Below, in pieces: positions 45,401-52,521 of a stretch of 64,000 nucleotides of DNA. Position numbers and translations under genes: made by a program. The DNA is from Rhodoblastus sp963704565 (GTDB taxonomy: Bacteria; Pseudomonadota; Alphaproteobacteria; Rhizobiales; Beijerinckiaceae). Below the pieces are notes generated by a model. The model was not told the origin of the DNA. It was given only the letters and a program-made list of their open reading frames with translations, and did no database searches. The stretch's first letter is position 1. Every line of letters starts with the position of its first letter. Where the stretch lies: positions 3,906,001-3,970,000 of the forward strand of contig OY969917.1 of NCBI GenBank assembly GCA_963704565.1, read 5' to 3'.

Positions 45401-45604
45401 GCCGGCTGGACCGCGCCGGCCCCCGGCGGCTCAGCGGCCTGGTCGGGGCCGTGGCGGGCGCCGGCGCGAAAGGTGGAGTCCGCCGCCTTTGTCGACGCCG
45501 TCGCCACGCGCGCCCTGGACCGCGAAAACGCGCGGATCGAGAAACAGAAAAAGGAAGACCGGGAACGCTTGCGCGCCCTGTCGGCGCAACCGGGCGCTCA
45601 CTGA
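42435..45604 (+). pseudogene. AsmA-family protein gene with two +1 shifts
   Basis: The reading starts at ATG 42435 with a membrane anchor (LLTYIGVALIALFAAAFAAPYVVDFNAIRP) cut here as ALIALFAAAFAAP and the AsmA N-terminal domain. Conserved sequence continues in three frames: 42435 to about 43790, then 43790 to about 44667, then to 45604. The first shift is an extra C near 43790 (restoring it gives ALDLNSAPDFAFGG), the second an extra G in the GGGG run 44665-44668 (restoring EGTLRCERFSAP). The joined product would be about 1055 residues and ends in a charged helix RENARIEKQKKEDRERL. AsmA proteins affect outer-membrane lipid transport. Intact protein coding in all three pieces argues for recent shift or sequencing error. 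Confidence 0.75.
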
Positions 45605-45837
45605 ATTTGCGCGGCTTTCTCGCGAAAATATTCGAGCAGCCGCACCCGCAGGGCCGACGACAGATTGGCCTCGCCGCGCGCGGCGTCGACTTCCGCCACC
45701 AATGCGGCGACGCTCATGCCGCGCTCTTGCGCCCATTCGCGCAGGGCGTCCCAGAAAGCGGCCTCCAGCGAGACGCTGGTCCCGTGGCCGGCGATGACCA
45801 GGGAATGTTTGCGGATTCGTCCGGGCGCCGGCGTCAT
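45598..45837 (-). CDS. Ribbon-helix-helix protein, full-length copy
   Basis: The 79-residue protein is a RHH_4-type domain: RKHSLVIAGHGTSVSLEAAF, then WDALREWAQERGMSVAALVAEVD and NLSSALRVRLLEYF. The first strand and two helices match the Arc/MetJ fold that binds DNA as a dimer. In alphaproteobacteria this gene normally follows sspB and DUF4169, as here. It starts with ATG overlapping the stop of the next copy upstream (ATGA at 45834-45837). It also runs 7 bases into the end of the AsmA-like gene (convergent). Confidence 0.82.
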   Translation of the reverse strand: MTPAPGRIRKHSLVIAGHGTSVSLEAAFWDALREWAQERGMSVAALVAEVDAARGEANLSSALRVRLLEYFREKAAQIQ

Positions 45838-45992
45838 GATTCGCCGGCCGCGACCGAAGCGAGCATGCCCATTTCGTGCTCCTGGGCCCATTCGCGCAAA
45901 GCGTCCAGGAAAGCGGCCTCCAGCGAGACGCTGGTCCCGTGGCCGGCGATGACCAGGGAATGTTTGCGGATTCGTCCGGGCGCCGGCGTCAT
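45834..45992 (-). CDS. Truncated ribbon-helix-helix protein, second copy
   Basis: The 52-residue product repeats the N-terminus of the full-length protein (TPAPGRIRKHSLVIAGHGT, then SVSLEAAFLDALREWAQEHEM) and ends GMLASVAAGES by frame shift at the repeat boundary. It keeps the DNA-contact strand and first helix but lacks the second half of the fold. It begins at ATG 45990-45992, overlapping the stop of the third copy. Translation may pass from frame to frame by re-initiation. Confidence 0.6.
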   Translation of the reverse strand: MTPAPGRIRKHSLVIAGHGTSVSLEAAFLDALREWAQEHEMGMLASVAAGES

Positions 45993-46147
45993 AATTCGCC
46001 GGACGCGACCAAAGCGAGCATGCCCATTTCGCGCTCCTGGGCCCATTCGCGCAAAGCGTCCCGGAAAGCGGCCTCCAACGAGACGCTGGCGCCATGGCCG
46101 GCGATGACCAGGGAATGTTTGCGGATTCGTCCAGGCGCCGCCGTCAT
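45989..46147 (-). CDS. Truncated ribbon-helix-helix protein, third copy
   Basis: This 52-residue frame (MTAAPGRIRKHSLVIAGHG, then ASVSLEAAFRDALREWAQER, ending LALVASGEL) is the first of the three in transcription order. It begins at ATG 46145-46147, overlapping the DUF4169 stop, and ends in ATGA with the second copy. Two or three substitutions relative to the other copies suggest that the duplication is not brand new. Confidence 0.6.
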   Translation of the reverse strand: MTAAPGRIRKHSLVIAGHGASVSLEAAFRDALREWAQEREMGMLALVASGEL

Positions 46148-46338
46148 GATTCGTCGCCGGGCGCCTCATCAAGCCGATGGGCTTCGAGCCGGCGCTCCGC
46201 CAGCGACCGGCTCTTTTCGGCCAAGTCCCGCTCCGCCTTGCTCAAGCCGAAGCGCACGCGGTTTCCTTGCGCCTTTTCCTCGTCCTTGACGTGCGCGCGC
46301 GTCTTGCGGGCGCGGCGGAGATTGACGATGTCGCCCAA
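46144..46338 (-). CDS. DUF4169-family small protein
   Basis: The 64-residue basic protein (GDIVNLRRARKTRAHVKDEE, then NRVRFGLSKAERDLAEK) matches the DUF4169 pattern found next to sspB and RHH genes in alphaproteobacteria. The NLRRARK start is the best conserved part. Function unknown; the charge suggests nucleic-acid or protein binding. It starts 15 bases after sspB and overlaps the next frame by ATGA. Confidence 0.82.
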   Translation of the reverse strand: MGDIVNLRRARKTRAHVKDEEKAQGNRVRFGLSKAERDLAEKSRSLAERRLEAHRLDEAPGDES

Positions 46339-46353
46339 AGCTCGGGTCTTCTC

Positions 46354-47094
46354 TCAGGTCTTCTTGCGGAAAGCGTCGAACGAAATCACTTTCAATTCGC
46401 CGTCGGCGGCCGGGGCGGACTTTTCATCCGCGGTCTTCGCATCCGCCGATTTGGCGGTCTTTTCGTCCTTGGCTGTTTCGTCCTTGGTTTTGCCGTTCTG
46501 GGCTTTGCCGTTCTGGGCCTTGCCGGCCTTGAGGCGCGCCGGCTCGGCGGCCGTCGTCTTGGCCGGAACCACCGCCGGCTCCGAACCGGCGCCGCGCGGC
46601 TTGGCTTTTTCCGCTTCCGGCGCGGGGCGGGCCTTTTCCGCTTCCGGCGCGGGGCGGGGCAGATTGGCGACGGCGCCGGGCGCGGTCGCTTCGCCTTCGT
46701 CGGCTTCCTCGCCGAACAGATTCTCGTCGTCGTTGTCCTCCGAAACCTCGAATTTCAAGCCGAACTGCACCGAGGGGTCGTAGAAGCCGGTGATCGCGTC
46801 GAAAGGAATATGGAGGCGTTCGGGAATGTTCTTGAAATGCAGGCCCACGTCGAAGGATTCCTCATCGACCTGCAAATCCCAGAACTGGAATTGCAGGATG
46901 ATGGTCATTTCATTGGGATATTGCTCGCGCAGCCGGGCCGAGAGCTTCACGCCGGGCCCCTGGGTGCGGAAGGTGATGTAGAAATGATGCTCGCCGGGCA
47001 GGCCTTCGCGCGCGGCGTCGGCCAGCACCTTGCGCACCACGCCGCGCAACGCGTCCTGAACTTGAAGATCGTAGCGTATCAAATCGTTCGGCAT
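46354..47094 (-). CDS. sspB: SspB-family ClpXP adaptor
   Basis: From ATG 47094 the 246-residue protein has a SspB fold over residues 1-150 (LIRYDLQVQDALRGVVRKVL, then PGEHHFYITFRT and FDVGLHFKNIPERLHIPFDAI). SspB tethers ssrA-tagged peptides to ClpX. The tail after residue 150 is long, disordered and repetitive (RPAPEAEKARPAPEAEKA and KAQNGKAQNGKTK) and ends in a short conserved module ELKVISFDAFRKK, matching the ClpX-docking end of other SspB proteins. It lies just downstream of the tmRNA gene on the same strand, which would let adaptor and tag source be expressed near each other. Confidence 0.9.
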   Translation of the reverse strand: MPNDLIRYDLQVQDALRGVVRKVLADAAREGLPGEHHFYITFRTQGPGVKLSARLREQYPNEMTIILQFQFWDLQVDEESFDVGLHFKNIPERLHIPFDAITGFYDPSVQFGLKFEVSEDNDDENLFGEEADEGEATAPGAVANLPRPAPEAEKARPAPEAEKAKPRGAGSEPAVVPAKTTAAEPARLKAGKAQNGKAQNGKTKDETAKDEKTAKSADAKTADEKSAPAADGELKVISFDAFRKKT

Positions 47095-47159
47095 GGACGG
47101 CGTCGCACCAAGTCTCGCCGTCGCCACGCGCCGGCATGAAAGAGAAGTGGAGGCTTCTG

Positions 47160-47432
47160 TTGCCAGGCGCCTCCGAGCCCCGCCTGAAACGGCTAAGCCT
47201 CAGGACTTGATTTCGGCGCCATCACCGCATTACGCGGCGAGAGCAACCGGAGCATAGTTGTCGTTGGCAACTATAAGATTGACCCGATAACGGCGGTATC
47301 ATGCCGGACAGCAAGCAAAACCTTTCAGCCCACGTCGATCCTATTTCGGGCCCCCGCAACCTTCCTGGCATAAGCCCGAAAGGCTGGGGTGGACCCGCCC
47401 GGCACCGCCCCGGGGTCCGTAAAACCTAGTGA
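47160..47432 (-). ncRNA. ssrA: Permuted two-piece tmRNA
   Basis: On the minus strand the tag frame at 47268-47230 reads ANDNYAPVALAA and stop, with the resume signal TAGTTGCC before it, as in alphaproteobacterial tags (ANDNYAEARLAA type). The mature 5' end of the coding piece begins near 47355 (GGGGGCCCG, then AAATAGGATCGACG). The acceptor piece lies 5' in the gene and ends near 47388 in CGGGTCC-ACC; this pairs with the GGGCCCG start to form the acceptor stem. The intervening loop (about 47356-47386) would be cut out. The outer limits are approximate. tmRNA frees stalled ribosomes and tags proteins for ClpXP. Confidence 0.92.
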
Positions 47433-47528
47433 GTCAAGCCGTCTACCGTCATAGTCATCCGAGGATGACGGTTGGAATATACGGACTCGCCGCGCCCGCG
47501 ACAAGATGACGGAGGCAGGTAATCGGTT

Positions 47529-47720
47529 TCATTTCAATCTTTCCCGTCGCGCCCGTCCGGCCCACAGGCGGGCGACCACGGCGTTGGCGGAGCGGATGGC
47601 GCGGCCTTCGTCGCCGGTTTCCGCCAGAACCTTGTTGGCGACTTCCGACCAGACCTCGCAGAGCTCTTCGGTGTCGGCTTTATGGGTGTGGCGCGGGGCG
47701 TCCTCGGGAGTCCAGGGCAT
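47529..47720 (-). CDS. Small conserved hypothetical protein, 63 residues
   Basis: Starting at ATG 47720, the product is MPWTPEDAPRHTHKADTEE followed by a helix (WSEVANKVLAETGDEGRAIRSANAVV) and a basic end. The WTPxDAxxHT and GDEGRAIRxANAVV pattern belongs to a widespread short family, often in phage or plasmid settings, of unknown function. It reads towards the end of the tmRNA. Confidence 0.7.
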   Translation of the reverse strand: MPWTPEDAPRHTHKADTEELCEVWSEVANKVLAETGDEGRAIRSANAVVARLWAGRARRERLK

Positions 47721-47894
47721 CGTTTCCCTCGCTTCCAGCGCGGCGTCCATTGGCGGCGCGAGCGCCCTGGCCTGGCCGCGCGACATCAGCTTGGGCCAGA
47801 CCGCCCTTGCGCGCAAGGGCGGGTCGCGCCGCCACGGAGGAGGGAAATGAAAAAGATCGTCGCCGGGCGGCCGGCCAAATCCCGTCGAGCCGCG

Positions 47895-48596
47895 TCAGGC
47901 GCCGCGCCGGAACAAGGCCCGCAAGGCCTCGGGAGCGCGAATGCCGATCTGGCCATAGCCGATCCTGACATGGCCTTCCGCCTTCAGCCGGCGCAGAAAG
48001 ACGCCGGCGGTCGTGCGCGAGAGGTTGGACATATGGGCGAGCTCGCTCTGGTTGAGATCGAGCCAGACCAGCCCGTCGTCATCGCCGCCGCCGCGCCGAA
48101 AGCCGCCGGCGCGCAACAGGACCGCGAGAAAGCGCCGGAATTCGTCGCGGATCGTCAGATCGTTCATCGCGCCGAGCGCGATTTTCGTGTCGATCAGGGC
48201 GAGGCCCGCGAGAAAGCGCCAGGACGCGGGGTCGCGCGCCAGAATTTCATTGAGGGCGTGCAAGGGCAGGAACAGAACCTGGCAATTCCGACCTGCGGTC
48301 AGGCCGATGATCCGGGCGCCGCCGGAGATCGCCGGTCCATATCCGCTCCATGATCCGGGCGTCATGATATGGCCGATGAAAGGCCCGTCCTCGCCCGGCG
48401 CCATGGCGACCTTCACGCTGCCCGCGACGAGCCCGTACATGCCGCCCGGCGGATCGTCGACCGAATAGATCGATGCGCCAGAGGGATAAGCCTGCAGGGC
48501 GACGCGGCCAAGAATTGCGCTGCGGAAGTCGTACGAGGTCTGGCTGAGCCAGCCGCGGTTAAAAACAAGTTCCCTGGCTTCTTCGATCGTTAGCAT
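47895..48596 (-). CDS. Crp/Fnr-family regulator
   Basis: The 233-residue protein has an N-terminal cyclic-nucleotide-like beta barrel (GASIYSVDDPPGGMYGLVAGSVKV) and a C-terminal HTH (LNQSELAHMSNLSRTTAGVFL). There is no N-terminal Cys cluster for an Fe-S sensor, and the cAMP Arg-Ser pair is not conserved, so the ligand is unknown. It is transcribed away from the sulfatase gene (132-base gap), which it may regulate. The start ATG 48594-48596 is followed by MLTIEEARELVF; a longer open frame 5' to it is not coding. Confidence 0.85.
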   Translation of the reverse strand: MLTIEEARELVFNRGWLSQTSYDFRSAILGRVALQAYPSGASIYSVDDPPGGMYGLVAGSVKVAMAPGEDGPFIGHIMTPGSWSGYGPAISGGARIIGLTAGRNCQVLFLPLHALNEILARDPASWRFLAGLALIDTKIALGAMNDLTIRDEFRRFLAVLLRAGGFRRGGGDDDGLVWLDLNQSELAHMSNLSRTTAGVFLRRLKAEGHVRIGYGQIGIRAPEALRALFRRGA

Positions 48597-48728
48597 GCGG
48601 CGCCCATTTTTTTTGAATTTTGTCAGGACCAACAGAAAAATAAAGTTCGAATTATGCGCCCGCGGACAATTCGTTCCGCAGGAACGGCTAAGCTCCTCCC
48701 CGCTTTGCCTGTCGGAGGAGAGGGCTAA

Positions 48729-50357
48729 ATGGTTTCTTATCACGGGTTCATGAAGGGTATGGCCCTGTCGGCAGGTCTGGCCGCCGCGCTGGCGCCGGCC
48801 GCCGCGCTGGCGCAAAACCAGAATCAGGCCAAAAAGCCGAATATCGTCATCATCTGGGGCGATGACATCGGCCAAACCGACATCAGCGTCTATTCTCACG
48901 GCCTGATGGGCTTCAAGACGCCCAACATCGACCGAATCGCCAAGGAGGGCGTGCTGTTCACCGATTCTTATGGTGAACAGAGCTGCACGGCGGGGCGGTC
49001 GTCGTTCATCACCGGCCAGTCCGGCCTGCGCACCGGCCTGACCAAGGTCGGCCTCCCCGGCGCCACCCTCGGCCTCCAGAAGGAAGACCCGACCATCGCC
49101 GAAATGCTGAAGCCGCTTGGCTATGCGACCGGACAATTCGGCAAGAACCATCTTGGCGACCGCAACGAATTCCTGCCGACTGTCCACGGCTTCGATGAAT
49201 TTTACGGCAATCTCTATCATCTGAACGCCGAAGAAGAGCCGGAACTGCCGGATTATCCGAAGAGCCCGGCCTTCCGCGCCAAATACGGCCCGCGCGGCGT
49301 GCTCGACTGCAAGGCGTCGGACACGGACGATCCGACGGTCGATCCGCGTTTCGGACGGGTCGGCAAGCAGGTCTGCAAGGACACGGGCCCGCTCACCAAG
49401 GCGCGCATGGTCACGGTCGACGACGACATCGCTCATCGCGCGGTCGATTTCATCAAGCGCGAGCATGACGCCGGCAAGCCGTTCTTCGTCTGGGTGAATT
49501 TCACCCACATGCACTTCCGCACCCACACCAAGCCGGAAAGCATCGGCCAGTCCGGGCGGTGGCAGAGCCCCTACCACGACACGATGATCGACCACGACAA
49601 GAATGTCGGCGAAGTGCTGAAGGCGCTGGACGATCTCGGCCTGGATAACAACACCTTCGTCATGTATTCGACCGACAACGGCCCGCACATGAATTCGTGG
49701 CCGGACGCGGCGATGACCCCGTTCCGCAACGAGAAGAACTCGAACTGGGAAGGCGCCTATCGCGTCCCCGCCATGTTTCGCTGGCCGGGCCACATCAAGC
49801 CGGACACGGCGTCGAACGGCATTGTCTCCCATCTCGATTTGTTCCCGACCATCCTGGCGATGGCGGGCGATCCCGACGTCGCCAACGAACTTCTCAAGGG
49901 CAAGACGGTCGGCGACATGACCTACAAGGTCCATCTCGACGGCTATAATCTCGTTCCCTATCTGACTGGCCAGACCGACAAGGACCCGCGCAAATCGTTC
50001 TTCTATATCAACGACGACCAGCAACTCGTCGGCCTGCGCTACGACAACTGGAAACTGGTGTTCATGAAGCAGGAGACGCCCGGCACGCTGGCGGTCTGGG
50101 CCAACCCGTTCACGACTCTGCGGATTCCCGAGATCTATAATCTGCGCACGGACCCCTACGAACGGGCGACGTTGACCTCGAACACCTATTACGACTGGCT
50201 GCTCGACCACGCCTTCCTGCTGGTGCCGGCGCAGGATTATGTCGGCAAATTCCTGATGACCTTCAAGGACTATCCGCCGCGCCAGAAGGCGGGGAGCTTC
50301 AACATGGATGAAATCCTCAACAAGTTGAAGGAGCCGGGCGGCGGTTCGCCGGACTGA
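48729..50357 (+). CDS. Periplasmic arylsulfatase-type sulfatase
   Basis: The 542-residue protein has a signal peptide (about 29 residues) and the alkaline phosphatase fold. Metal and catalytic motifs are IIWGDDIGQTD, the formylglycine site SCTAGRSSFITG with Cys for conversion (CxAxR as CTAGR), FGKNHLGD and YSTDNGPH. It would hydrolyse sulfate esters, with a formylglycine-generating enzyme encoded elsewhere. The downstream terminator at 50389 closes the unit. Distinct Cys-rich insert near residues 190-215 (VLDCKASDTDD, GKQVCKD). Confidence 0.9.
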   Translation: MVSYHGFMKGMALSAGLAAALAPAAALAQNQNQAKKPNIVIIWGDDIGQTDISVYSHGLMGFKTPNIDRIAKEGVLFTDSYGEQSCTAGRSSFITGQSGLRTGLTKVGLPGATLGLQKEDPTIAEMLKPLGYATGQFGKNHLGDRNEFLPTVHGFDEFYGNLYHLNAEEEPELPDYPKSPAFRAKYGPRGVLDCKASDTDDPTVDPRFGRVGKQVCKDTGPLTKARMVTVDDDIAHRAVDFIKREHDAGKPFFVWVNFTHMHFRTHTKPESIGQSGRWQSPYHDTMIDHDKNVGEVLKALDDLGLDNNTFVMYSTDNGPHMNSWPDAAMTPFRNEKNSNWEGAYRVPAMFRWPGHIKPDTASNGIVSHLDLFPTILAMAGDPDVANELLKGKTVGDMTYKVHLDGYNLVPYLTGQTDKDPRKSFFYINDDQQLVGLRYDNWKLVFMKQETPGTLAVWANPFTTLRIPEIYNLRTDPYERATLTSNTYYDWLLDHAFLLVPAQDYVGKFLMTFKDYPPRQKAGSFNMDEILNKLKEPGGGSPD

Positions 50358-50388
50358 GTTTTTGTCGCCAATTGGCGCGCTTGAGCGC

Positions 50389-50420
50389 AGGCGGTCGCCT
50401 CCCGGCGGCCGCCTTTTTTT
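50389..50420 (+). terminator. Rho-independent terminator after the sulfatase gene
   Basis: AGGCGGTCGCC, TCCC loop, GGCGGCCGCC and seven T form a strong stem (one G-U pair) with U tract, 32 bases after the sulfatase stop. Confidence 0.85.
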
Positions 50421-50581
50421 GTGCGCGCCTTGCGCCCGAAACGCCATTGGCCCGGTTCGGCGCCGCAGCGTCGAGGCTCCTCAGCCCAATCGACAGGCGC
50501 TCTTGACAGCCGGCCTCACGAAAGCCAAAGCCTTGCGGCGCAAGCGGCCGAAGATTTCATCTGGATGGAGGACGCCCGGAC

Positions 50582-51694
50582 ATGGCTTCGTCGAGCGCCG
50601 CGCATGGCGGCGGGTGGATCTTTTGGGGAAAGACCGTCGTCGCGCCGGTCGCGGCGCTCGTGCTCGTGGGGCTGGAGCATGCGCACCTGATTCATTCCGA
50701 GGGCGCCGCGCTCATCTCGGTCGCCGCCGTGCTGCTGCTCGCCTCGGTCTTCGCGGCGGTGCATCACGCCGAAACGGTCGCGCTCAAAGTGGGCGAGCCA
50801 ATGGGCTCGATCCTGCTCGCTCTCGCCGTCACCGCCATCGAAACCTCGCTGATCGTCGCCGCCATGGCCGGCTCGGCCTCAGGCGACAATTCGCTGGCGC
50901 GCGACACGGTTTTCTCGGCGGTGTCGATCGTGCTCAACGGCGTCGTGGGCCTCTGCCTGCTGGCCGGGGCCGCGCGCTACCGCGAGCAGGGCTTTCGCGT
51001 CAAAGGCACGGTCTCGGCTTTGAGCGTGCTCGCCACTTTGGCGATTCTCACGCTGGTCCTGCCCAATTTCACGGTCGCCCGGCTCGGCCCGCAATATTCC
51101 CCGACCCAGCTGATCTTCGTCGGCGTCCTGTCGCTCCTGCTCTATGGCGTGTTCGTCTTCGTGCAGTCGGTCCGCCACCGCGACTATTTCCTGGCCAAAT
51201 CGGGCGAAAGCGCGGACGACGCGCACACGCCGCCCTCAGCCGGCTTGACCGCCGTCAGCGGCGCGTTGCTGGTGGTGTCGCTGGCGGCCGTGGTCCTGCT
51301 TGCCGAAACCCTTTCGCCGACGCTCGAACATGCGATCCGCGCGGCGGGCCTGCCGGTCTCTTTCCTCGGCGTGGTCATTGCAACGCTCGTCCTGCTGCCG
51401 GAGAGCGTCGCGGCGGTCGCCGCCGCACGGGCGGACAAGCTGCAGACCAGCCTCAATCTGGCGCTCGGCTCGGCCATAGCCAGTATCGGCCTGACCATTC
51501 CCGTCGTCGCCGCGGTGTCGCTTTATTATGGGAAGGAATTGACCCTCGGTCTGGACGGCGAGGGCATGATCCTTCTTATGCTGACCCTGTTCGTCAGCAC
51601 GCTGACGCTGGCGACGGGACGCGCCACCATTCTTCAGGGTGCGGTCCATCTGGTGATTTTCGGCGTGTTCCTGCTGCTCTCCGCCATTCCCTGA
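50582..51694 (+). CDS. Ca2+/H+ antiporter (ChaA-like)
   Basis: The 370-residue protein has about ten membrane helices and the cation/Ca exchanger repeats: AVTAIETSLIVAAM and VIATLVLLPESVAAV, each with the acidic residue used in ion transport. The layout fits ChaA, which exports Ca2+ or Na+/K+ for protons. It converges with the rhodanese gene (adjacent stops). A start at ATG 50582 agrees with the first helix. Confidence 0.88.
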   Translation: MASSSAAHGGGWIFWGKTVVAPVAALVLVGLEHAHLIHSEGAALISVAAVLLLASVFAAVHHAETVALKVGEPMGSILLALAVTAIETSLIVAAMAGSASGDNSLARDTVFSAVSIVLNGVVGLCLLAGAARYREQGFRVKGTVSALSVLATLAILTLVLPNFTVARLGPQYSPTQLIFVGVLSLLLYGVFVFVQSVRHRDYFLAKSGESADDAHTPPSAGLTAVSGALLVVSLAAVVLLAETLSPTLEHAIRAAGLPVSFLGVVIATLVLLPESVAAVAAARADKLQTSLNLALGSAIASIGLTIPVVAAVSLYYGKELTLGLDGEGMILLMLTLFVSTLTLATGRATILQGAVHLVIFGVFLLLSAIP

Positions 51695-52099
51695 TCAAAT
51701 GATCTCGATCGGGCCGTTGGCGGCCTTCCAGGCCTCGAAACCCCCGGCGAGGTTGAAAACCCGCTCCAAATCGTAACCCATGTCCACCAGCATTTTGGCG
51801 GCGAGGGCGGAGCGGCCGCCGGTGGCGCAATAAAGGATGATCCTGTCGGCCCGCGCCATTTCGGGCTTGTGCATGGTCAATTCGGGATCAGCGAAAAATT
51901 CCAGAAAGCCGCGCGCGGCGTGGAGAGCGCCCTGGATTTCGCCCTTTTCGAGTTCGAACGCCTCGCGCACATCGAGGAAAAGCACCGATTTTTCGCCAAC
52001 CAGCGGGAGAGCGTCATGGACGGAGATCGTCTCGATGAACGCATTGGCCTCGGCGAGCATCTGTTTGAAGCCTTTTTTCAAAGGCTGTTTCAAGGTCAT
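51695..52099 (-). CDS. Rhodanese-domain sulfurtransferase
   Basis: The 134-residue single-domain rhodanese has the active Cys in IILYCATGGRSALAAK and the DVREAFELEKGEI strand. It moves sulfane sulfur between thiols. Its ATG directly follows the TGA of the ArsR-type gene (52100-52102), so the two are co-translated. The association with a redox-type repressor suggests a role in sulfide or persulfide handling. Confidence 0.88.
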   Translation of the reverse strand: MTLKQPLKKGFKQMLAEANAFIETISVHDALPLVGEKSVLFLDVREAFELEKGEIQGALHAARGFLEFFADPELTMHKPEMARADRIILYCATGGRSALAAKMLVDMGYDLERVFNLAGGFEAWKAANGPIEII

Positions 52100-52441
52100 T
52101 CAAGCCTTCCTTAGCTGGGGTTCGGGCGGCGCGACAGCGCAAAAGGTCTCGGCCAGGGTCGAGACGAATTTTCCGACATTCTCGCCGCGCAGCGAGTAAT
52201 ATATGGTCTGACGGGAGCGGCGCGTCTTGACGATCCGGTCCTTGCGCAGCAAAGCGAGGTGGCGCGAAATGGTCGAGATCGGGACCGCGGCGGCTTCGGC
52301 GAGGGTCGTCACATTGCATTCGCGGCCCGACAGGGCGCAGACGATGCGCAACCGCGCGGGATGGGCGAGCGCCTTGATCAGGTCGCAGGCTTCGTCCGCG
52401 GCGGAATCAAGAACGTCGATATCGAGTCCCTTGACATCCAT
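52100..52441 (-). CDS. ArsR-family repressor, possible persulfide sensor (BigR/SqrR-like)
   Basis: From ATG 52441 the 113-residue protein has the ArsR winged helix: CDLIKALAHPARLRIVCALSG, then PISTISRHLALLRKDRIVKT and IYYSLR. Cys in IVCALSG and in the C-terminal LAETFCAV are placed roughly as the Cys pair that forms a tetrasulfide bridge in BigR/SqrR, and the next gene is a rhodanese, which supports a sulfide-sensing type. A further Cys (RECN) could allow metal binding instead. A palindromic operator lies just upstream, between it and the RND genes. Confidence 0.8.
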   Translation of the reverse strand: MDVKGLDIDVLDSAADEACDLIKALAHPARLRIVCALSGRECNVTTLAEAAAVPISTISRHLALLRKDRIVKTRRSRQTIYYSLRGENVGKFVSTLAETFCAVAPPEPQLRKA

Positions 52442-52449
52442 GCGTTGAT

Positions 52450-52477
52450 ATTTGCATATATCTGAATATATGTAAAT
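52450..52477. promoter_or_regulatory. Operator palindrome for the ArsR-type repressor
   Basis: ATTTGCATATAT, CTGA, ATATATGTAAAT is a 12-bp inverted repeat with one mismatch, between the ArsR-type start (52441) and the RND membrane-fusion start (52522). It is AT-rich in a GC-rich setting and placed to control both transcription units. Confidence 0.75.
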
Positions 52478-52521
52478 CTCCAATTTGCGCGCCACCGGGC
52501 GCGCTTTTCCCAAGGATTCCC

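Larger units (their letters stand above)
45683..46147 (-). repeat. Three tandem 155-bp repeat units within ribbon-helix-helix genes
   Basis: Units at 45683-45837, 45838-45992 and 45993-46147 repeat the first 155 bp of the RHH gene in direct order with few substitutions. As 155 is not a multiple of 3, each new unit shifts frame and creates a stop next to the next ATG (ATGA). Confidence 0.85.

Noticed and set aside
43150..45507. Long minus-strand frame opposite the AsmA-like gene
   Set aside because: Low-complexity Arg/Ala/Ser sequence without domain; the plus strand carries the conserved protein, although in three frames.
48597..50447. A long fusion of the Crp/Fnr regulator with an upstream minus-strand region
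   Set aside because: The extra part is antisense to the sulfatase; the regulator has its own ATG at 48596 and normal length.
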